Positions 18,154 through 23,078 of a stretch of DNA of 43,758 nucleotides are shown one piece after another. How positions within the stretch are numbered: the first letter of the stretch is position 1; each line of letters opens with the position of its first letter. The position numbers were made by a program, and so were the translations under genes. The notes beneath the pieces were generated by a model. That model did no database searches. It was not told where the DNA came from and saw only the letters and a program-made list of their open reading frames with translations. Source of the stretch: an uncultured bacterium (GTDB lineage: Bacteria; Verrucomicrobiota; Kiritimatiellia; RFP12; UBA1067); the NCBI GenBank assembly GCA_902779865.1, contig CACZDG010000038.1, forward strand, positions 1 through 43,758, read 5' to 3'.

Positions 18154-18181
18154 AAGACCCCATCCTTTCAGATGAGGTCTT
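18154..18181 (-). promoter_or_regulatory. Stable hairpin in the leader of the NYN fragment
   Basis: An 11-bp stem with one G-T wobble (outer arms AAGACC and GGTCTT, loop TGAAAG on the minus strand) lies between the cassette promoter and the Shine-Dalgarno. No U-run follows, so an mRNA-stability or translation role is more likely than termination. Confidence 0.5.
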
Positions 18182-18218
18182 GCGCCGCTCAGACCGAGTC
18201 CTGCGGGTTGATGGCTGT

Positions 18219-18354
18219 ATTGTAGCAAATCTTCCGCCGCCGCGCAAGGGTATTTGGGAAAGTTTTTGGGTGAATCGCTATCGTGCGTTTTGAGATTGGA
18301 AACAACCATAACAACTTTCAATAACAACTTTATCCTTCGGGCACACCTTGAACA
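18219..18354 (-). promoter_or_regulatory. Promoter cassette copy 2, upstream of the NYN fragment
   Basis: The order matches copy 1: GTTGTT boxes ending GGTTGTTTCCAATCTC (about 18293-18335), spacer, CCAAAAACTTTCC, TACCC, -35 TTGCGC (18242-18247), 17 bp, then -10 TACAAT (18219-18224) with TGC before it. Its outer 70 bp is nearly identical to that of copy 1, including the flank CACCTTGAAC. Confidence 0.75.
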
Positions 18355-18390
18355 TTCAGAATCGTGACAGTTTGAGGATCGGCAAATGGG

Positions 18391-18453
18391 CACGGGCGAG
18401 TTAGCCCGTGCGCTAAAGGAAAGTTGTTTCTAACAAGTTGTTTCCAATTATCC
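18391..18453 (+). repeat. REP-like hairpin with GAGTTA loop plus GTTGTT box
   Basis: CACGGGC (18391-18397) and GCCCGTG (18404-18410) form a perfect 7-bp stem around the loop GAGTTA. AAGTTGTTTC, then AAGTTGTTTCCAAT, follow about 10 bp later. The same composite recurs at 19735-19793 in the same orientation and at 22344-22421 inverted. Confidence 0.8.
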
Positions 18454-18474
18454 TATACTCGTTAGTTGAATGTC

Positions 18475-18565
18475 TCACGCAGAGACGCAGAGAGACGGAG
18501 AGCGCAGAGAAAAGTCAAAAATCAGAAAGGAAAGAAAGATATGACAAGTCTGCGCCTCTGCGTGA
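18475..18565. repeat. 91-bp MITE-like element with 18-bp terminal inverted repeats
   Basis: TCACGCAGAGACGCAGAG at the left end and the complement of TCACGCAGAGGCGCAGAC at the right end match at 16 of 18 positions. The interior is A/G-rich without an open frame. Partial copies occur at about 19655-19675 and 43591-43630. Confidence 0.6.
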
Positions 18566-18659
18566 TATATAACGGAGTGCATGGAAAATGAAATGACGAA
18601 TTTAGGTTAAATAGTTGTTTCCAATCATCAGAAGGCTCGGCGGTGAATTACGCAGATGC
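18551..18659. repeat. Direct repeat A, downstream of the DUF3800 gene
   Basis: Two blocks are shared with repeat B. Bases 18551-18608 match 19661-19718 with one mismatch. Bases 18613-18659 are identical to 19780-19826. Here only 4 bp separate the blocks, whereas repeat B has about 61 bp containing a GAGTTA hairpin. The block ends 11 bp from the DUF3800 stop codon. Confidence 0.88.
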
Positions 18660-18670
18660 GCCAATCACCC

Positions 18671-19372
18671 TTACGGCACAAACGCATGGGAAGCAAGAAA
18701 CTTGGCTTCTGCTCGTCTGAAAGCGGCAGGGCCACCAAAGAATTTGTACTCGCTATCGGTTAGACGTTCACCTGCTCTAATCTTGGCGGCAACGAGGTTC
18801 AACGTGCAAATCAGGTCTGCGAGCTGAAAAAGTTTGTATCTGCGCGGTTGTACATCGGAGACGAACTCCACCTTGCCGCCAAGCCCGTTGAATGATTTTT
18901 GCAAAACCTTTGTGAGCGGTGCCTGCCCACAGTCGTAATAGACTTTAACTTGTGCAACATTTGCAAGAAGGGATTTGTTGACATTCACAAACTCATCGAG
19001 TTGCACCTGGAGCTTGGCAATGATCTGAAGAGTAGAATTGACGAACTTCTTGTCAACGCAGAGACAATGCCACTTGAAGTCTATTCTGCGGGCGAATGTC
19101 ATCATGCGGTTGTATATCCTTCCTCGATAATGGCGCGATAGAAACTCATACCCCTTTTCGCGGCGAATGAGCGGCCCTGCGTGAAAAACAAATGCTTCAG
19201 GGTCGAGTCCGAGACTAATTATGTTCCTGTTGAAATCTTCAATCGCCTGCGATATGTCGTTTGCCTGATTGTGAAAGACCATCCCAACGATGTAGAAGCG
19301 AGAATCGGCATCGGGATGGCGGAACCGCCCCGACTCATCAACAAACACGCTCAATATTGTTCTTTGTTCCAT
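18671..19372 (-). CDS. DUF3800 domain protein
   Basis: This 233-residue cytoplasmic protein has the DUF3800 pattern: an N-terminal FVDESGRFRHPD (acidic pair near residues 10-12), FHAGPLIRR in the middle, a YYDCGQ strand, and a C-terminal FQLADLICTLN. The fold is thought to be RNase H-like, and members are scattered among accessory and defence regions, but no activity is established. The ATG at 19372 is preferred over a TTG 18 bp upstream because AGGT is suitably placed. Upstream is promoter cassette copy 3, and downstream is a repeat shared with the transposase gene. That makes it look like one unit of a repeat-separated series. Confidence 0.82.
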   Translation of the reverse strand: MEQRTILSVFVDESGRFRHPDADSRFYIVGMVFHNQANDISQAIEDFNRNIISLGLDPEAFVFHAGPLIRREKGYEFLSRHYRGRIYNRMMTFARRIDFKWHCLCVDKKFVNSTLQIIAKLQVQLDEFVNVNKSLLANVAQVKVYYDCGQAPLTKVLQKSFNGLGGKVEFVSDVQPRRYKLFQLADLICTLNLVAAKIRAGERLTDSEYKFFGGPAAFRRAEAKFLASHAFVP

Positions 19373-19481
19373 ATCGTTACCTATTTTCAAAGCGAAAGTG
19401 GCGGGAATTGCTTCTCGCCACTAACACGGGGACAAATTCCCCGCCTCAAGATGATCCTCTCTCGCGAAAAGATCGGCTCAT

Positions 19482-19615
19482 ATAGTAGCAAATCTTCCGC
19501 CGCCGCGCAAGGGTATTTTGGAAAGTTTTTGGTGCGCGGTGCGTGGTGGGTGGGTGGGCACGGGCGAGGGCGAGTCTTGAGATTGGAAACAACCAGAACA
19601 ACTGGTAAAAACAAC
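19482..19615 (-). promoter_or_regulatory. Promoter cassette copy 3, upstream of the DUF3800 gene
   Basis: On the minus strand, three GTTGTT boxes ending GGTTGTTTCCAATCTC (about 19580-19615) precede a C-rich spacer, CCAAAAACTTTCC, TACCC, -35 TTGCGC (19505-19510), 17 bp, and -10 TACTAT (19482-19487) with TGC before it. From -35 to -10 the spacer is identical to copy 2. The leader is about 105 nt and contains a 7-bp hairpin near 19397-19422. Confidence 0.75.
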
Positions 19616-19660
19616 TACGACGCCAATTAAGCGACGTAATCTCTTAAAACTCTGCCTCTC

Positions 19661-19826
19661 TGCGCCTCTGCGTGATATATAACGGAGTGCATGGAAAATG
19701 GAATGACGAATTTAGGTTTAGATTAGCCGATGGGCACGGGCGAGTTAGCCCGTGCGCCAAAGGCAAGTTGTTTCTAACAAGTTGTTTCCAATCATCAGAA
19801 GGCTCGGCGGTGAATTACGCAGATGC
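19661..19826. repeat. Direct repeat B with inserted GAGTTA hairpin, downstream of the transposase gene
   Basis: This copy carries the same two blocks as repeat A. Between them are about 61 bp with CACGGGC (19735-19741), loop GAGTTA, GCCCGTG (19748-19754) and AAGTTGTTTCTAACA. It lies 42 bp from the transposase stop codon. The remainder of 19373-19868 is cassette copy 3 and CCAC-rich sequence. Confidence 0.88.
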
Positions 19827-19868
19827 ACCCTCCGGAACCACCAATCACTAACCACCAATCACCAACCA

Positions 19869-21131
19869 CTAACCACGCCCTATCGCTTCGGCGGCAAGGC
19901 GGTCAATTTCTGAAGGCTCAACGCCGCGATACTTGATTTCGACCGCACCGTCGCCGCTCAGCCATTGGGCTATGCAATTAAGGATGCAGGCGTCGATCCG
20001 GGTCATTTTCTTTTCGCCGGGCTGATACGGCCAGGCGATCGGCGCAAGCATCAGAAGGTTTCCCGCTGCCGTGGCGTTGAAGAGCCGGCCACCGGGCTTG
20101 TACAGAGGCGAAAAACCCTTGTTTGCAAGCGTAATCACCTTCAACCCTTTCTCAAATGCGATTCGCGCGATCTCGCGCTCGCCCTCGCTGATGCACGGGC
20201 TCAACAGCACCGCGCCGTGCGCGGCGGCTTCAAGAAAGCCTTCAAGCTTTTCCTTGAATTCGCCCGTTGCGATTCTCGGCGGCACATTCTTCAATATCGC
20301 GCCTTTGGCATCGCGACGGTATGAGAAAAACGAGCGCGATACCTGAACCTGGTATATATGCGGCGCCTTCAGCAGCGCCCGGTTGCCAATTGCAGCAAAT
20401 CGCCCGCCAGCCGCTTCAACATCGCAAAGCACCCTGAAAAGCTCAGGGTGCGCCCGTTTTTCCCAAAGCCGGCGCGGATTATCAGCCAGATACCTGAGCG
20501 CATTTGCAACCGCCTCGCCATCGCCCAGAATATTATCAACGAATCCTTCGGCAAATAGCGGCCTCTTTGCATCCGCCGTGCCAACTGCGGATTGACCCCA
20601 GAAGATCTTCGATGCGCCGCCCTTGAACCCGCGCAATGCAATGCCGAGCGGCTTTGCCATTCGCCGATTCACACGCAATACCACATGGATATGATCGGGC
20701 ATCACCTGCACGCCGAGCACTTCAATTTCAGGCGTGAATTCGCTAATCCGCCTCAAATGCGCATCAATGGCCAAGCCAAGCGGGCTTAGTGCGATTGCAG
20801 CGGCATCAGGGTTCGCCCCAGTCAGTTGCCCAAATATTGGCTTTGAGCGATCGGCCAGCACCATGGTGATCAGGTAAGTGCCGCGCCCGTGGTAATCCCA
20901 ATTGCGGCAGCGGCGGCCCATGCGGTGAATCACATCGCGCATGATTGCGCCGGTATCTTCATCATAATGCCAACCCGGCGGCAATCCCTCGCCGTTGACA
21001 CGGCGAGCGCTACTCGCTCGCGCGCCGCCAATTGCACCGCCCACGCCCGCTCGCGCGCCGCCAATTGCACCGCCCGCGCCCGCTCGCGCGCCGCCCGTGC
21101 AAACGGGCGGTATTTTCACCACCGTGCTCAC
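19869..21131 (-). CDS. REP-associated tyrosine transposase (RAYT-like, HUH) with extra C-terminal domain
   Basis: This 420-residue protein has a Y1/HUH single-strand transposase domain (about 80-225) with GTYLITMVLADRSKPIFG, then the HUH motif in MPDHIHVVL (His147, His149). A candidate catalytic Tyr214 lies in YLADNPRRLW. RAYTs act on REP hairpins rather than on their own gene. Residues about 245-420 form a second domain with VLLSPCISEGEREIA, GLKVITLANKGFSPLYKPGG and LLMLAPIAWPYQPG, which reminds me of a Rossmann DprA/Smf-like fold; that is a weak judgement. Residues 13-42 are Gly/Ala/Arg repeats encoded by 33-bp DNA repeats, so translation might really begin near Met64. The annotated start is GTG. 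Confidence 0.8.
   Translation of the reverse strand: MSTVVKIPPVCTGGARAGAGGAIGGARAGVGGAIGGARASSARRVNGEGLPPGWHYDEDTGAIMRDVIHRMGRRCRNWDYHGRGTYLITMVLADRSKPIFGQLTGANPDAAAIALSPLGLAIDAHLRRISEFTPEIEVLGVQVMPDHIHVVLRVNRRMAKPLGIALRGFKGGASKIFWGQSAVGTADAKRPLFAEGFVDNILGDGEAVANALRYLADNPRRLWEKRAHPELFRVLCDVEAAGGRFAAIGNRALLKAPHIYQVQVSRSFFSYRRDAKGAILKNVPPRIATGEFKEKLEGFLEAAAHGAVLLSPCISEGEREIARIAFEKGLKVITLANKGFSPLYKPGGRLFNATAAGNLLMLAPIAWPYQPGEKKMTRIDACILNCIAQWLSGDGAVEIKYRGVEPSEIDRLAAEAIGRG
21016..21110. repeat. 33-bp repeats and hairpin inside the 5' end of the transposase gene
   Basis: GCTCGCGCGCC recurs at 21016, 21049 and 21082, exactly 33 bp apart, encoding 11-residue Gly/Ala/Arg repeats. Next to it, CCGCCCGT (21091-21098) and ACGGGCGG (21103-21110) form a perfect 8-bp hairpin with loop GCAA. 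Confidence 0.85.
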
Positions 21132-21245
21132 ATCAGATTCTCAATCCAAAGACCAGCAATGCGCGAAAAACCGGCGGCTCGATCGCCACCCTTACAGTAT
21201 GCCTCTAATTTTGGGCTCATCTTTCATTGCTCCTATTGGCTTTCG

Positions 21246-21278
21246 TTGTGCAGTTGTGCATTGTGCAGTTTTGCACAA
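21246..21278. promoter_or_regulatory. Cluster of TTGTGCA boxes in the transposase leader
   Basis: TTGTGCA occurs at 21246-21252, 21254-21260 and 21261-21267, and its complement TGCACAA at 21272-21278. The last two form an inverted repeat with a 4-bp loop. The cluster lies just downstream of the predicted transposase transcription start, where a repressor or the transposase itself could bind. Confidence 0.5.
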
Positions 21279-21286
21279 CGCAGATT

Positions 21287-21315
21287 AGTTTATCACGATT
21301 TCACATCGTGCGCAA
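21287..21315 (-). promoter_or_regulatory. Promoter of the transposase gene with palindromic spacer
   Basis: TTGCGC (21310-21315) and TAAACT (21287-21292) are 17 bp apart, with TGA before the -10. The spacer is almost entirely an inverted repeat: CACGAT, TTCAC, ATCGTG at 21294-21310. The leader would be about 150 nt. Confidence 0.65.
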
Positions 21316-21390
21316 GCCGGATTTTCCGAATCTTCCGGAACCACGAACCACTAACCACGAATCACTTTTGGGAAATGTACGTGCATGGGC

Positions 21391-21420
21391 TTGACAAATG
21401 GTGCCATGATTTGGTATTCT
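21391..21420 (+). promoter_or_regulatory. Promoter of the small-ORF/GNAT operon
   Basis: A perfect -35 TTGACA (21391-21396), an 18-bp spacer and a -10 TATTCT (21415-21420) preceded by TGG. It diverges from the transposase promoter, about 75 bp away. Confidence 0.7.
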
Positions 21421-21475
21421 TCATGCCGAACCTTTTCTAGGATTGCTTTGGCAGATTAGGAGAAAGGAGCAGGTT

Positions 21476-21664
21476 ATGAGAATAATAACAGATGAATATA
21501 GAGCGCAATTGCTGAAAAACAGAGTGTATCAGATGATTGTCAATACACCGAAGCCTGATTTTACCCAGTTGAAGCGAGAGTCAGCTGAGTTTGAAGCATG
21601 GATCGCGAGGGTTCACAAGAGGGAGCGTGCGAAGATGGTCGCACGTGGAGCGAACGTAGTATGA
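21476..21664 (+). CDS. Small protein upstream of GNAT gene, candidate antitoxin
   Basis: This 62-residue protein has no family I recognise. It is highly charged and predicted helical, with QLKRESAEFEAWIARVHKRERAK near the middle-to-end. AAAGGAG lies nine bases before the ATG, which is better than any earlier start in the frame. Its stop overlaps the start of the GNAT gene in an ATGA, so the two are translationally coupled. Position, size and coupling fit an antitoxin. However, the antitoxins usually paired with GNAT toxins are ribbon-helix-helix proteins, and no such fold is obvious here. A+T content is clearly higher than in surrounding genes. Confidence 0.7.
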   Translation: MRIITDEYRAQLLKNRVYQMIVNTPKPDFTQLKRESAEFEAWIARVHKRERAKMVARGANVV

Positions 21665-22236
21665 AGGTTGACGTGCTTAATCTCAACACGGAGCATTTCG
21701 TGATTGAGCATTTGCTGGATTCTCCTGTAAATCGCCAATTGATAGAAAGCTTTGTCGTTCCAAACAATGCGCGCGGGCTTGAATCTTATCTGAAGTCGCA
21801 GGCAGAAAATGATGAGAACAATAATGGAAGTCGGACGTTTCTCATAAAAGATGCGGCAACAGGGAAACTGGCCTGTTATTTCTCGTTACGCACTGGTCTC
21901 ATTGCGGTTCGGCGAGAAGATGGTTTATTTGATACCATTCCAGGCATTGAGTTGGCTAATTTTGCAGTCAATGATGCGTACCGTAGTGAGGGTAGCAAGA
22001 TAGCCAAGATCGGTTTCCATGTGTTTGACAAGTTCATCTTACCGATTGTAAAAAATGTTGCAGATTTGATAGGCGTACAATGCTTATATATCTATGCATT
22101 GCCAAAGGAGAAGTTGATTCGGTACTACACTTCCCTTGGGTTCATGCGCTTGCCAAGTGATGCAGAGTCCTTTGTGTACAGTCATGTCAAGCCTGCTTAT
22201 GATCGAGGGTGTATTTTCATGTATCAGGGCATTTGA
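21661..22236 (+). CDS. GNAT-family acetyltransferase, possible toxin
   Basis: This 191-residue GNAT protein starts at the ATG overlapping the preceding stop. The central part has GSRTFLIKDAATGKLACYFSL (two strands), the IELANFAVNDAYR strand leading to the acetyl-CoA loop region, and a C-terminal YIYALPKEKLIRYYTSLGF. This is the arrangement seen in TacT/AtaT-type toxins that acetylate aminoacyl-tRNA. The usual Q/RxxGxG/A pyrophosphate loop is degenerate here (SEGSKIAKIG), so activity is uncertain. Base composition is A/T-richer than its neighbours, indicating recent acquisition. Confidence 0.75.
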   Translation: MKVDVLNLNTEHFVIEHLLDSPVNRQLIESFVVPNNARGLESYLKSQAENDENNNGSRTFLIKDAATGKLACYFSLRTGLIAVRREDGLFDTIPGIELANFAVNDAYRSEGSKIAKIGFHVFDKFILPIVKNVADLIGVQCLYIYALPKEKLIRYYTSLGFMRLPSDAESFVYSHVKPAYDRGCIFMYQGI

Positions 22237-22263
22237 ACCCATTGGGATTTCTCATCGAAAGTC

Positions 22264-22421
22264 ATTGGTGCGTAGGTAGTGAGTAGTGGTTCGTGGGTGG
22301 TTCGTGGTGGGTGGTGCGTGGGCGCGGGTGAGGGCGTGGGCGCAGTTTTGAGATTGGAAACAACCAGAACAACTGGTAAAAACAACTTTGAAAGAGGTGC
22401 GCGGGCTAACTCGCCCGCGCA
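22264..22421 (-). repeat. Promoter-cassette copy 4, lacking the promoter end
   Basis: On the minus strand, a 9-bp GAGTTA-loop hairpin (22398-22421) is followed by three GTTGTT boxes ending GGTTGTTTCCAATCTC, then a C/A-rich spacer, then a degenerate CACCAATGACTTTC. The -35/-10 part seen in copies 1-3 is missing where the GNAT gene ends. In the rest of 22237-23078 I see only the repeats listed next and no gene. Confidence 0.75.
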
Positions 22422-22472
22422 TCTATCCATCTATTCTCATTATAGAAGCGGCAATCAAATATCGTGATTTTC

Positions 22473-22529
22473 AGCCGCAAAGATCGCAAAGGACACAAAG
22501 GCTTTGCGATCTATGCGCTCTTTGCGGCT
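22473..22529. repeat. Nested inverted repeat of GCAAAG type
   Basis: Outer arms AGCCGCAAAGA (22473-22483) and its complement (22519-22529) are perfect over 11 bp. Inner arms GATCGCAAAG (22482-22491) and its complement (22502-22511) are perfect over 10 bp. It is a compact palindromic element of the same general style as the ACGCAGAG element. Confidence 0.75.
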
Positions 22530-22641
22530 AAATACATACGCCCCAACTACGCTGCTTAGACTTAGGCTTATCGCATCCCAGATACTGCGCGTTCTTCACG
22601 CCGATAGCAATGCTTCTAGACCGTGACCATGAAATATTATA

Positions 22642-22801
22642 GTCTGACGAAATGATGATTATCGTCTGACTATATTATGAATATCGTCAGACCTTATTCA
22701 TAATTTGGTCTGACCTTATTTCATATTTCGTCTGACCTTATTCTTAATTTCGTCAGACCTTATTTATAATATGGTCTGACTATATTATGCACTGGTCTTG
22801 G
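22642..22801. repeat. 22-bp-period array of GTCWGAC boxes
   Basis: GTCTGAC or GTCAGAC starts at 22642, 22664, 22686, 22708, 22730, 22752 and 22774, each exactly 22 bp apart, with a degenerate eighth at 22795. Spacers are 15 bp, strongly A/T-rich and related (CTTATT then TAATTT). The central base alternates in the order T, T, A, T, T, A, T. The 7-mer is itself palindromic apart from its centre. Confidence 0.95.
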
Positions 22802-22905
22802 TGTAGAATGAGGGTAGTGGCAAACTGCGACCCCCTTGGATAAGGTGGCGAAAGCCGCCGGTACTGTGGTTGGGGGGGAGTGGCTAGTAGTTAGTGGCGG
22901 AAGTT

Positions 22906-22964
22906 GGTAGGGCCTGATCGCCGAGCGGGCCGAAAGCCGGTCGCCTCGGCGAGGCGACCCTACC
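22906..22964. repeat. Long palindromic element with GGTCGCCTC stem
   Basis: GGTCGCCTC (22939-22947), GGC, GAGGCGACC (22951-22959) is a perfect 9-bp stem. GGTAGGG at 22906 pairs with CCCTACC at 22958-22964, giving an outer arm. Its resemblance to intergenic REP elements is general only. Confidence 0.6.
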
Positions 22965-23010
22965 AGCGTGCGCACAAACCAACACTAACCAACCACTAAC
23001 CAAAAACAAA

Positions 23011-23035
23011 GGGCGGCGCACGTCGTGCGCCGCCC
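23011..23035 (-). terminator. Intrinsic terminator of the 530-residue secreted-protein gene
   Basis: A perfect palindrome with GGGCGGCGCACG paired to its complement across one central base is followed on the minus strand by TTTGTTTTTGG. A smaller 7-bp hairpin (about 23046-23065) lies between it and the stop codon. Confidence 0.88.
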
Positions 23036-23078
23036 ATTGCGGTTTGCCTTCGCTTTATCGAAGGCGTTGCTCTATCGC

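Noticed and set aside
22528..22640. Possible minus-strand coding remnant containing KNAQYLGCDKPKSKQ
   Set aside because: It is a short open frame ending inside a palindromic repeat; no family recognised and no start signal, so not listed as a gene.
22642..22801. CRISPR array
   Set aside because: The conserved unit is only 7 bp, spacers are similar to each other, and no cas gene is near.
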